From contig SVOC01000006.1 in the NCBI GenBank assembly GCA_015066625.1, forward strand, positions 1-64,000: a stretch of DNA of 64,000 nt. The letters run 5' to 3'. Below are positions 1-6,853 of this stretch, piece by piece. The notes beneath the pieces are model-generated. The model was given only the letters and a program-made list of their open reading frames with translations, was not told the DNA's origin and did not search any database. Position 1 is the first letter of the stretch. Each line of letters opens with the position of its first letter. The position numbers and the translations under genes are program-made. This DNA is from Oscillospiraceae bacterium. Lineage in GTDB: Bacteria; Bacillota; Clostridia; Oscillospirales; Acutalibacteraceae.

Positions 1-29
1 ATTGTGTTTTTTTCAAAATTAATTGTCAT
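1..29 (-). CDS. 5' end of an unidentified gene running off the left edge
   Basis: On the minus strand an ATG at 29 is preceded by a good ribosome-binding site (AAAGGAA with about 9 bases to the ATG) and opens a frame of nine codons (MTINFEKNT) to the window edge. Nothing can be said about its function. It points away from the tRNA-Thr fragment at 501-546. It could therefore be the last or first gene of an element integrated at that tRNA, but this is inference. The plus-strand open frame covering the same bases has no ribosome site and looks like a shadow. Confidence 0.35.
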
Positions 30-334
30 CGTTATCATTTCCTTTTCTAAATTATTTTGTTATTTTGCGGTAAGTCGCTACCTTATTTCAGCACTTCAGG
101 TTTCACCGTTTGCCTCTTGGTTTCGTTCACTCCTTTCAGGCGTTTTGTTTTGGTGTGTTCCCCTCTGCTGTGTCTACAGTATATCACGCAACCACAATTT
201 ATCAGTCGTTATAAATGCAAAAAACAAGAAAGATACAAAGCTTCTCAAAAAAAGTTGTATCTTTCTTATTAAATAGTTGTTATTAGGTTGTTATAAAGGC
301 TCATAAATGTTGTTAAAAACTTATTACATACCTG

Positions 335-363
335 TTGATTTTATAATATAATTGTTTTATACT
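335..363 (+). promoter_or_regulatory. Predicted sigma-A promoter
   Basis: TTGATT at 335-340 and TATACT at 358-363 are separated by exactly 17 bases. Transcription would begin near 370 and run through the GAGGTCT/AGACCTC hairpin (381-410) and the ACAAGACC hairpin (475-497). It would then reach the tRNA-Thr fragment and its terminator. No convincing protein gene lies downstream, so any product would be an RNA. Confidence 0.45.
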
Positions 364-380
364 ATTATTGATTTAGAGAT

Positions 381-497
381 GAGGTCTGAGTTAGTATGAA
401 ACAAGACCTCTACATAATTAAGATTCCTAAAACTTGTTTAGTATCAAGGGGTTGTTGGGGGTATCGTCTCCAAAACAAGACCGAGAATCGGTCTTGT
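381..497. repeat. ACAAGACC repeats and hairpins beside the tRNA scar
   Basis: The octamer ACAAGACC occurs at 401-408 and 475-482, and its complement GGTCTTGT at 490-497. The last two form a 10-bp perfect stem (475-484 with 488-497, loop GAA). A second stem pairs GAGGTCT (381-387) with AGACCTC (404-410). Repeats of this kind next to an attachment site are typical of arm-type binding sites for tyrosine recombinases. That role is inferred from position only. Confidence 0.4.
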
Positions 498-500
498 GTG

Positions 501-546
501 CTTGGTAAGGATGAGGTCGGCGGTTCAAGTCCGCCTAGCAGCTCCA
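501..546 (+). pseudogene. tRNA-Thr(GGU) 3' half, probable attachment-site scar
   Basis: The stretch reads as the 3' half of a tRNA: anticodon loop with anticodon GGT (504-506), 3' anticodon strand GGATG (509-513), variable loop, T-arm GGCGG-TTCAAGT-CCGCC (519-535), acceptor strand TAGCAGC, discriminator and CCA (544-546). The matching 5' parts (acceptor GCTGCTA, D-arm, anticodon strand CATCC) are absent upstream, so it cannot fold as a tRNA. A break inside the anticodon stem is where tyrosine recombinases commonly insert integrative elements. The intact tRNA-Thr would be expected to the left, outside the window. Confidence 0.75.
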
Positions 547-548
547 GA

Positions 549-578
549 AAAAAGCACTTCCTGAGGGAAGTGCTTTTT
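549..578 (+). terminator. Rho-independent terminator after the tRNA-Thr fragment
   Basis: A perfect 13-bp stem, 549-561 with 566-578, has a TGAG loop and ends in five T residues. It lies two bases past the CCA end. It is probably the original terminator of the tRNA gene, kept on this side of the break. Confidence 0.8.
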
Positions 579-582
579 CAAC

Positions 583-751
583 GAAATAAATCCCTTACGG
601 GATTTGTGAAATATCCATAGGATGTGAAATATTGCTCAGCAATGTGAAATGCCTGCGGGCGTTGGTGGATTTATTTCATTTCACTTTCTGCATAAGCAGA
701 AAATTTCACGATGACCAACGGTCATTATTTCACATCCGAAGGATATTTCAC
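583..751. repeat. Palindromic element made of GTGAAAT heptamers
   Basis: GTGAAAT occurs at 606-612, 624-630 and 644-650. Its complement ATTTCAC occurs at 678-684, 703-709, 727-733 and 745-751. Nearly every gap between copies is itself a small hairpin, for example ATCC-ata-GGAT, ATTGCT-c-AGCAAT, TTTCTGC-ataa-GCAGAAA and ATGACC-aac-GGTCAT. An outer pair, GAAATAAATCC (583-593) with GGATTTATTTC (667-677), encloses the left half. No open frame of interest runs through it. It looks like a non-coding MITE- or REP-like repeat. The second such element in the window is at 7812-7932. Confidence 0.7.
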
Positions 752-851
752 TAAAACAAAACCGATGCGGCAGAATACGAAGTATACTTACAGCATCGTG
801 TATTACCATTGAAAAGAAAACTATCGCCAAAGAGAATATAAAGTGAAACAT

Positions 852-884
852 ATCTCCTGAAATTCAGATTTCAGGGGATTTTTG
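852..884 (+). terminator. Rho-independent terminator, upstream transcript unknown
   Basis: ATCTCCTGAAAT (852-863) pairs with ATTTCAGGGGAT (868-879) around a TCAG loop, with one wobble, and is followed by a T tract. The 100 bases before it hold no convincing gene. It may close a transcript that reads through the palindromic repeat. Confidence 0.6.
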
Positions 885-900
885 TTTTTTATGAAAACAC

Positions 901-929
901 TTGAAAAAACGGGTTTGTGATGTTATACT
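901..929 (+). promoter_or_regulatory. Promoter of the candidate small RNA
   Basis: TTGAAA (901-906) and TATACT (924-929) are exactly 17 bases apart. The predicted start, about 936, falls on the first bases of the 16-bp stem that closes the structured RNA described next. Confidence 0.7.
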
Positions 930-934
930 AAAAT

Positions 935-1113
935 TACCACACTATAATTTAATATTTTATTCCGATAATAAGGGTTGGTGTTTTTATCTTCGGTAAAAAT
1001 ACGAACTTCTATATTTCTATGCCCTTTTATCGGATATGAAATTATAGTGTGGTAGCTAAACGGAGTTTGTGTTTTTCGTGTGTGCATAACTTCGGTTAGC
1101 ACACACTTTTTTA
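935..1113 (+). ncRNA. Candidate structured small RNA of about 178 nt
   Basis: A perfect 16-bp inverted repeat, 935-950 with 1039-1054, closes a hairpin of about 120 nt. Inside it a second stem pairs 961-974 with 1022-1034 with one bulged base, across an asymmetric internal loop. An apical hairpin lies at about 981-1000. The hairpin is followed by a small AAAC-GGA-GTTT stem (1058-1068) and a terminator. A promoter ending at 929 puts the transcript start at the closing stem. No open frame fits. A long rod with an internal bulge resembles 6S RNA in outline, but I do not recognise the conserved sequence, so the family is left open. Confidence 0.55.
1078..1113 (+). terminator. Terminator of the candidate small RNA
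   Basis: GTGTGTGC (1078-1085) pairs with GCACACAC (1099-1106). An inner TAAC-TTCG-GTTA stem-loop gives a stable UUCG tetraloop, and a single A is bulged at 1086. Seven bases of T-rich tract follow. Confidence 0.8.
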
Positions 1114-1216
1114 TTTTATGGAGAATAAAACGGTGTCAGCTTATTTTGAGGAGGCGAAAATACGATTCTCCATAAACAACATCAAAATACATACAAACCA
1201 AGAGGTGTTTATTGTT

Positions 1217-1789
1217 ATGAAGAAAAAAATTGCAAATGCGGTTCAGCTGGTTTTGTTAATCGCATCATTTGGTATCTTGAATTTGCGAAATATCACAGTG
1301 ATTGGCAACAGCGTATTTAGTCAACCTTATGAGGTTTCTGCTATCAGTCTTATAGAAAAATTTCCTATGTTTTTCATTCCGATGTGTGCTTTATTCTTGC
1401 TCTGTGCGGTTATGTGCATAATTTCCATCATTTCCAAAAGTACATACAAAGACGGTAAAGCCCACGGAGCTGTTGCGATAGTGCTTTTTGTTGTTACAGT
1501 TTTTAATCTTATCACTTGCACACAAGGCGGAAAAGAGCTTTCTGTTATTTCGTCAGAGAAGTTCCCCGGAATAATTGTTATCGGTTTACTGTTTGCAGTA
1601 ATCGTTGTTGCTTTTGCAAAGCGCTCATCGTTCATTGCAGACTCAAAAGAATCACAGCAGACCGTTGTTAATAACATTCAGGAAACCACAAATGCCGATG
1701 AATTGAAAAAATATAAAGATTTGCTTGACAGTGGTGCAATAACTCAGGAAGAGTTTGAAAACAAGAAAAAAGAACTTTTAGGATTATAA
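1217..1789 (+). CDS. Small membrane protein with C-terminal SHOCT domain
   Basis: The protein has 190 residues. Hydrophobic segments at about 7-25, 50-73, 84-100 and 118-135 predict four membrane spans. The last 30 residues (about 161-189) are a SHOCT module: a short charged helix, then L-D-S-G-A-I-T-Q-E-E-F and a lysine-rich helix. SHOCT modules act as oligomerisation or adaptor pieces on many unrelated proteins, so they do not define a function. The ATG at 1217 was preferred over one at 1118. It has an AGAGGTG ribosome site and is followed by a normal MKKK membrane start, while 1118 lies almost on the preceding terminator. The gene stands alone. Confidence 0.75.
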   Translation: MKKKIANAVQLVLLIASFGILNLRNITVIGNSVFSQPYEVSAISLIEKFPMFFIPMCALFLLCAVMCIISIISKSTYKDGKAHGAVAIVLFVVTVFNLITCTQGGKELSVISSEKFPGIIVIGLLFAVIVVAFAKRSSFIADSKESQQTVVNNIQETTNADELKKYKDLLDSGAITQEEFENKKKELLGL

Positions 1790-1793
1790 TATC

Positions 1794-1825
1794 AACAGGG
1801 AGCGGTTTTGCCGTTCCCTGTTTTC
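1794..1825 (+). terminator. Terminator after the SHOCT protein gene
   Basis: AACAGGGAGCGG (1794-1805) pairs with CCGTTCCCTGTT (1811-1822) with one wobble and is followed by a short T tract. Confidence 0.75.
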
Positions 1826-1829
1826 TTCA

Positions 1830-1858
1830 TTGAAAACACAGTATTTTTATGCTATAAT
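1830..1858 (+). promoter_or_regulatory. Sigma-A promoter for the GH43-trmO-SGNH operon
   Basis: TTGAAA (1830-1835) and TATAAT (1853-1858) have a 17-base spacer. It lies 53 bases before the GH43-like gene and just after the preceding terminator. Confidence 0.75.
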
Positions 1859-1911
1859 CAACCCAATGAACCTTAATTTACCGTATTCAAAGTCGAAAAG
1901 AGGTACAAAAG

Positions 1912-2769
1912 ATGAAAAACAGCGAAATAAATATCCGTGACCCGTTTGTTCTTTATGAAAACGAAAAATATTATATGTACGGAACGAGAGCAGAAAATTT
2001 CGGTCAGAAAACCGCAGGCTTCGATGTGTATGTATCAACCGACCTTGAAAACTGGAGTGAGCCCGCAGAGTGCTTTAATTCCGAAAAATATGATATGAAT
2101 CTGAATGTGAACTGGGCACCCGAAGTGCATAAATACAACGGCAGTTATTATATGTTTGCAACCTTCACAAGAAAGAGCAACGGTCTCAGAGGTACGTTTA
2201 TCCTGAAAGCCGGCACTCCTCTCGGTCCTTTTGCGCCTCACAGCAACGGCGTTGTCACACCTGAGGAATGGGAATGCCTTGACGGCACTCTTTACATAAA
2301 CAAAGAAGGCAAGCCGTATATTGTTTTCTGTCACGAGCACACACAGATTATTGACGGCACAATTTGCTATGCACCTCTGAGCGATGACCTTACCGAAAGA
2401 ATCGGAGATGCCGTAACACTTTTCAAGGCATCCGAGCCTTGCTGGGCAGAAGAAATCAAAAACGAAAATGACCACAGAATAACCGACGGTCCTTTTATGT
2501 ACCGCACAAAGACGGGTGAACTTCTGATGCTGTGGTCAACCTTTATAAAGGGCAAATACGCAGAATGTCTTGTTAAATTTACCGACGGCGAGCTCAGCAT
2601 GAATTTTGAGCATCTTGCTCCGCTTATTGATGATGACGGCGGCCACGGTATGATTTTTGGCGGAAAAGACAGTTTGTATCTGACATATCATTCTCCCAAC
2701 TGTACGGGATATGAAAAACCCTGTTTTGTTGAAATTGAGGACAATGGCGATTGCATTCGTATAAAGTAA
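1912..2769 (+). CDS. Glycoside hydrolase family 43-like protein, cytoplasmic
   Basis: The protein has 285 residues and no signal peptide, the usual size of a single five-bladed GH43 propeller. The blade motifs are clear: I-R-D-P-F at 8-12 with D10 as the expected general base, L-D-G-T at 123-126 with D124 as the pKa-modulating Asp, and G-G-H-G-M-I-F at 243-249 with the conserved His. The expected general-acid motif (x-E-G-P) reads T-D-G-P at 191-194. The acid would then be Asp or lie elsewhere. GH43 enzymes usually release arabinose or xylose from plant side chains; the substrate here is unknown. It probably heads a short operon with trmO, 27 bases downstream. Confidence 0.75.
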   Translation: MKNSEINIRDPFVLYENEKYYMYGTRAENFGQKTAGFDVYVSTDLENWSEPAECFNSEKYDMNLNVNWAPEVHKYNGSYYMFATFTRKSNGLRGTFILKAGTPLGPFAPHSNGVVTPEEWECLDGTLYINKEGKPYIVFCHEHTQIIDGTICYAPLSDDLTERIGDAVTLFKASEPCWAEEIKNENDHRITDGPFMYRTKTGELLMLWSTFIKGKYAECLVKFTDGELSMNFEHLAPLIDDDGGHGMIFGGKDSLYLTYHSPNCTGYEKPCFVEIEDNGDCIRIK

Positions 2770-2796
2770 TTTCAGCGTTTTTTTAAGGAGAAAAAT

Positions 2797-3471
2797 ATGA
2801 AGATAATTGCGCATATTCACACCGATTTCACTTCAAAATTCGGCATTCCCCGTCAGAGCGGTCTTGTTGACGAGCTTGAAGCAACAATCATATTTGAGCC
2901 CGAATACCGCATACCCGAAGCCCTCAGAGGCATTGAAGAATATTCCCACATCTGGCTTTTGTGGCAGTTTTCCGAGTGTGCGGATAAAGAGTGGTCGCCG
3001 ACAGTGCGTCCGCCAAGGCTGGGAGGCAACAAAAGAATGGGCGTTTTTGCAACCCGTTCGCCGTTCAGACCAAACCCCATAGGTCTTTCATGCGTTAAAC
3101 TTCTCAGTGTTGAAAAAACAGAAAAATATGGATTTGTTCTGCGTGTTTCAGGAGCTGATTTGCTTGACGGCACGCCGATTTACGATATAAAGCCTTACCT
3201 TCCCTATGTGGACTCCCATCCCGAGGCAAGCAACGGCTTTGCTCTTGATGAAAAACAGGGGAGATTAGCGGTTGAAATTCCCGACGGAATTATTGATGTG
3301 ATACCCGAGGGTAAGCGTAATGCTCTTAAAGCCGTTCTTGCACAGGACCCCAGACCCGGATATCAGAATGAGCCCGACAGGGTATACGGCATTGACTTTG
3401 CAGGTTTTAACATAAGGTTTACTGTTAATGCAGACGACGTACTGACGATTGTTGATATAACAAAGGAATGA
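2797..3471 (+). CDS. trmO: tRNA (adenine(37)-N6)-methyltransferase TrmO
   Basis: The protein has 224 residues and carries the family signature G-V-F-A-T-R-S-P-F-R-P-N-P-I-G at 82-96. D-L-L-D-G-T-P follows about 40 residues later, and a D-P-R-P stretch lies near residue 188. This SAM-dependent enzyme (YaeB/TsaA, UPF0066) methylates N6-threonylcarbamoyladenosine at position 37 of tRNA-Thr. A ribosome site AAGGAG precedes the ATG. It sits between a glycosidase and an esterase, probably by co-transcription rather than shared function. Confidence 0.9.
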   Translation: MKIIAHIHTDFTSKFGIPRQSGLVDELEATIIFEPEYRIPEALRGIEEYSHIWLLWQFSECADKEWSPTVRPPRLGGNKRMGVFATRSPFRPNPIGLSCVKLLSVEKTEKYGFVLRVSGADLLDGTPIYDIKPYLPYVDSHPEASNGFALDEKQGRLAVEIPDGIIDVIPEGKRNALKAVLAQDPRPGYQNEPDRVYGIDFAGFNIRFTVNADDVLTIVDITKE

Positions 3472-3480
3472 GGTGATTTT

Positions 3481-4662
3481 ATGGGTGAAAAATGGGTTCA
3501 GACCTGGGGTCAGGCACATTCCGCATTATCTTTTTTCTATTATCCGTCATGCCCAAAGACATACAGAATGGTTATAAAATCCGCCGTATCGGGCAGTCAG
3601 GTACGCATTGAACTTTCAAATGAATGTGCAAAAAACCCTGTGCTTATCGGTGCTTTGTCAGTCGCAAAGTGCGACGAAAACGGCAATCTCACGGGTGAAG
3701 CAAAGCGTGTAACCGTAAAAGGTCAGGGCGGTTTCTGGCTTAAAATCGGGCAGACTGCGGTTACGGACCCCGTAAAGCTTGATATCGGTGTAAATGAATA
3801 TTTTTGTGTCAGCGCATATGTTAAAAAAGGTGCGCTGAGAAGCGGGAATCTTATTGACAATGTTGACCTTATTACGGTCAAGGGCAATGCTGTTGCCGAA
3901 AAATACATAACCAATCAGCGAAGAATCCGTGACGGCGTAAGAGAGGTTGCTTCAAAGGTACTGAAAATGTATTTCCATAAGCCCATTCCGTTGTTTCAGT
4001 CTGTTGAGCTCCTTAACGGTACAGGGGCAACGGCAATAACGGTTTTCGGTGATTCCATAAGTCAGCAGGGATATTGGACAAATGCTTTTGCCGAGAGAAT
4101 CAGAAATGAATTCCCCGGCAGATATTCGGTAATCAATAAATCAATTATGGGCAACAGAATTCTTCGTGATTTCAGCAGACGGTTCATATGCAAGGGGCTT
4201 TTCGGTATAAGCGGAATCAACCGGCTTGAAAGAGATGTGCTGAATTATGACGATACTGAATACGTGATTTTTGTATTGGGTACAAATGACTTTTTACAGT
4301 ACGGCACCATAACTACTCCGAAAAGTGAAAAGCCAACCGCAAGGGAAGCACTTGACGGCGTTATAAGCATAGGCGAAAGGCTTGCGGAAAAGGGAAAAAA
4401 GTTTGTAGTTTTCAATGTGCTGAATTTCGGCGAATGTATTGATTCAAGACCTGAAAAAGAAAAACTTGTGCACGAATATAACCGGCTTCTTGAAGAGAAT
4501 AAACACCTTTTTTATTCGGTTTATGACCAGGCTTCTGTTTGTGTCAATCCCGAAAAACCGAACTGCTCAAAGAAGGAATATCTCGGTAAAGATAATCTTC
4601 ACCCCAATAAGCTCGGCGGAAAGCTTGTTGCCGATAATATTGATTTAAACATATTCAGATAA
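3481..4662 (+). CDS. SGNH/GDSL-type hydrolase with N-terminal beta domain
   Basis: The protein has 393 residues and no signal peptide. Residues 1 to about 165 look like the beta-sandwich that precedes the catalytic part in some carbohydrate esterases. The SGNH blocks follow: F-G-D-S-I at about 189-193 with the nucleophile Ser, L-G-T-N-D near 264-268 with the oxyanion Asn, and D-N-L-H-P-N near 374-379 with the catalytic Asp and His. This is the layout of GDSL carbohydrate deacetylases. The gene begins nine bases after trmO and ends at a strong terminator. Confidence 0.8.
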   Translation: MGEKWVQTWGQAHSALSFFYYPSCPKTYRMVIKSAVSGSQVRIELSNECAKNPVLIGALSVAKCDENGNLTGEAKRVTVKGQGGFWLKIGQTAVTDPVKLDIGVNEYFCVSAYVKKGALRSGNLIDNVDLITVKGNAVAEKYITNQRRIRDGVREVASKVLKMYFHKPIPLFQSVELLNGTGATAITVFGDSISQQGYWTNAFAERIRNEFPGRYSVINKSIMGNRILRDFSRRFICKGLFGISGINRLERDVLNYDDTEYVIFVLGTNDFLQYGTITTPKSEKPTAREALDGVISIGERLAEKGKKFVVFNVLNFGECIDSRPEKEKLVHEYNRLLEENKHLFYSVYDQASVCVNPEKPNCSKKEYLGKDNLHPNKLGGKLVADNIDLNIFR

Positions 4663-4666
4663 GTAA

Positions 4667-4709
4667 ACACCGCAGTGTGCATTCAGTCACTCTGCGGTGT
4701 CTTTTTTTT
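4667..4709. terminator. Terminator shared by convergent genes
   Basis: ACACCGCAG (4667-4675) pairs with CTGCGGTGT (4692-4700), with extra GTG/CAC pairs inside, and eight T residues follow. It ends the SGNH gene and lies directly at the end of the convergent peptidase gene. Confidence 0.8.
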
Positions 4710-6759
4710 AGTAAATATAGTTTTTGGGGTTCTGGGTTTCACCGTTGCGGATAACCTCAAAGTGAAGGTGGGGTCCCGTGGAGTTACCCGTTGAACCGAC
4801 TTTGCCGATGGTTCTGCCCGCTTCAACATAATCGCCTACGGAAACGGTTATGGAGCCTTTAATCATATGGGCGTAGCGGGTTTTATAACCGTCGCCGTGG
4901 TTGATAAGCACCATATTTCCGTAGCCCGAACTGCTTCGCTGAACAACCTCAACTCTGCCGCTTTTTGATGCTATAACGGGTGTGCCCGATGCACCGCCGC
5001 CTGCCTTTACAAGGTCAATGCCGTTGTGCCAGCCGCTGCTTCGCCAGCCGTAGGGCGAGCTTACTCTGTGGCAGCTGGGTGCAGGCCATAAGAAGCCTGA
5101 ATCCGAAGCCTCGCCGATATATACACCGCCGTAAGAGGTTCGTGTGCCTACGGTAACGATTTCGTCAACGGGTTCGGTTATTGTTTCATAAAGATACTCT
5201 GTATCCTGCAGAACACCGTCAATATAAATCTGGGTTTTGATAACTCTTTCACTGCCGTTGATACCCTTCTGAAGCACCTGTCTGTAGCCGCTGTATTTGG
5301 TAGCATCGCGCCTCTTGACGGTTTCATACTTGATATCCTGAACCGTGGTCGTGGTAACGATTTTTCTTATGCTTATAAGCTTTTCTTCGCCGTTAAGTAT
5401 TTCGGCAAGCTGTGAAGCCTCCCACATAACATCCTCATCGTCGCGATAAAGACCCTGAACATAGTCAATGTTTTCAGCAAAGCCGATTGCGTAGCCGTTA
5501 AGCTCTGCATCCGCTTCATAAGGCTCAAGAATGTCGTAAAATACGGTTTTGGCATCCGCCTCATTCTTCACCGCACAGATGAATTCGCCGTCAATGTAAA
5601 TACCGCAGGCGTTTGTAAGATTGTCAACGGAATTTTCGATGATTTTATCCGAAATAGCCTGAGCATCGTTAAGCTCATCCACCGATACAATGCTCAGATT
5701 GTAGTTTGCGTTAAGGTTGGGGGATGCGGCAACGGTGGCTTCAACCTTTGAAGTATCCGCATAAGCGCTGCCCGTCAGACGGTCTTTTACGAGGCTCTTT
5801 GCCTCAACATAAACAGATTCGTTACTGATGTATCCTATGCTGCGGTCGTTATAAATAACCTCAAGCGCAAAGGTTGCATTGTTCCAATAATTGACCGTGA
5901 TAATCAGAACTGCCAGCGCACCTATGGGCAAAAGTATATTTGCCGCAGATTTGAGCAGACCGCTGTGTCTGTGCACGGCAAGCCTGATATAACGGAAAAG
6001 CACCGACGGAAGTGAAAGAGGCTTTTTGAAAGCATGCCTTATTGATTTGCCGGCATGCTTTATTTCTTTACGGAAGCGAGCTGCTTCTTTTACGGTGTTT
6101 CTCAGCTTTACGGCGGTTTTGCGCTTCGTGCTTTCCGTAACTCCTGAAAGAAATTTATAAAAAGCAACAAAAGGCTTTTTGATTAAACCGAAAACTGCCG
6201 CAAAAACCGCACTGAGCACGGTGCAGATTGTGTTGCCGTATTCATAGAAAAGCGCATAAACGGGGTTAAGCTCATCGGTGTCAAAGATTTTTTCTTCGGC
6301 ATCTTTTTTTACACGCTCTTTTTTCGGCTTTTTCTTCTTTGCTTTTTTAACGGGCTTTCCCTCTTGCTTTTCTTCAGCATCTGAAACGGACAGGGAGCCG
6401 TCATTGATTATATCGTCAATTCTTTCAAGCTCTTCCTTTACCGTTTCACGGCTGTCAAATTCGGGTACCGTTTCCTTGGCGGTTGCAGGTTTCTTTTTGG
6501 GCGAAACCTTGCTTTGTGCCGTTTCAAGCTGTAAAGCATATCTGCGCTCGATATCTTCTTTGATTGCCTGCATTTCAAGGGCGCGTCGTTCTTCGTCCTT
6601 GCGTTTAAGCTCTTCTTCACGGGTCAGAGTCTTTTTCGGCGCAGGCTGTGAGTAAAGCTCGGACAGGTCATAAAAACCGTCTGCAATTTCATCAAGCACC
6701 GATTTCTTTTTGCCGTCTGTATTTTCAGCGTTATTAACTTTTTTCTCTTCGTTGTTCAT
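4708..6759 (-). CDS. Membrane-anchored M23 peptidase with G5 domain
   Basis: The protein has 683 residues. The first 270 or so are highly charged, with lysine runs and predicted coiled coil, and should be cytoplasmic. One membrane span at about 272-290 puts the rest outside. Next come a poorly defined region and a G5 domain at about 470-545, then a LytM/M23 zinc endopeptidase domain at about 575-680. That domain has the H-N-G-I-D metal motif and H-L-H-F-E near the C-terminus. Such proteins cut peptidoglycan cross-bridges. In spore formers G5-M23 proteins can take part in septum or engulfment work, which is inference here. A GGAG site precedes the ATG. Confidence 0.85.
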   Translation of the reverse strand: MNNEEKKVNNAENTDGKKKSVLDEIADGFYDLSELYSQPAPKKTLTREEELKRKDEERRALEMQAIKEDIERRYALQLETAQSKVSPKKKPATAKETVPEFDSRETVKEELERIDDIINDGSLSVSDAEEKQEGKPVKKAKKKKPKKERVKKDAEEKIFDTDELNPVYALFYEYGNTICTVLSAVFAAVFGLIKKPFVAFYKFLSGVTESTKRKTAVKLRNTVKEAARFRKEIKHAGKSIRHAFKKPLSLPSVLFRYIRLAVHRHSGLLKSAANILLPIGALAVLIITVNYWNNATFALEVIYNDRSIGYISNESVYVEAKSLVKDRLTGSAYADTSKVEATVAASPNLNANYNLSIVSVDELNDAQAISDKIIENSVDNLTNACGIYIDGEFICAVKNEADAKTVFYDILEPYEADAELNGYAIGFAENIDYVQGLYRDDEDVMWEASQLAEILNGEEKLISIRKIVTTTTVQDIKYETVKRRDATKYSGYRQVLQKGINGSERVIKTQIYIDGVLQDTEYLYETITEPVDEIVTVGTRTSYGGVYIGEASDSGFLWPAPSCHRVSSPYGWRSSGWHNGIDLVKAGGGASGTPVIASKSGRVEVVQRSSSGYGNMVLINHGDGYKTRYAHMIKGSITVSVGDYVEAGRTIGKVGSTGNSTGPHLHFEVIRNGETQNPKNYIY

Positions 6760-6791
6760 TAAAACGCTCCGAATTTTATATTATCCTATAC

Positions 6792-6820
6792 ATTATAATA
6801 GAAAAACGGCATATTTACAA
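6792..6820 (-). promoter_or_regulatory. Promoter of the M23/G5 peptidase gene
   Basis: On the minus strand TTGTAA (6820-6815) and TATAAT (6797-6792) are 17 bases apart, 33 bases before the ATG. The -35 box lies inside the terminator hairpin of the upstream rfbD gene. Confidence 0.65.
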
Positions 6821-6845
6821 GACTGAATTTGCAGATATGCCGTTT
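6804..6845 (-). terminator. Terminator of rfbD
   Basis: AAACGGCATAT (6845-6835 read on the minus strand) pairs with its complement (6814-6804) around a 20-base loop and is followed on the minus strand by a T-rich tract. It starts nine bases after the rfbD stop codon. Confidence 0.65.
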
Positions 6846-6853
6846 GTTCAAAT

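Noticed and set aside
4-276. Plus-strand frame of 90 codons at the left edge
   Set aside because: No ribosome site; the minus strand here has a well-placed AAAGGAA-ATG start instead, and the amino-acid make-up is that of translated AT-rich spacer.
396-620. Open frame of 74 codons across the tRNA-Thr fragment
   Set aside because: It runs through the tRNA 3' half, the terminator and the start of the palindromic repeat, and has no ribosome site.
583-751. CRISPR array
   Set aside because: The repeated unit is only 7 bases, the copies switch orientation, and spacers are self-complementary hairpins of varying length. No CRISPR array is seen anywhere in the window.
1118-1216. Longer N-terminus for the SHOCT protein
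   Set aside because: The ATG at 1118 lies within the T-rich tail of the small-RNA terminator and lacks a ribosome site; the 33 extra residues are polar and precede a normal MKKK membrane start.
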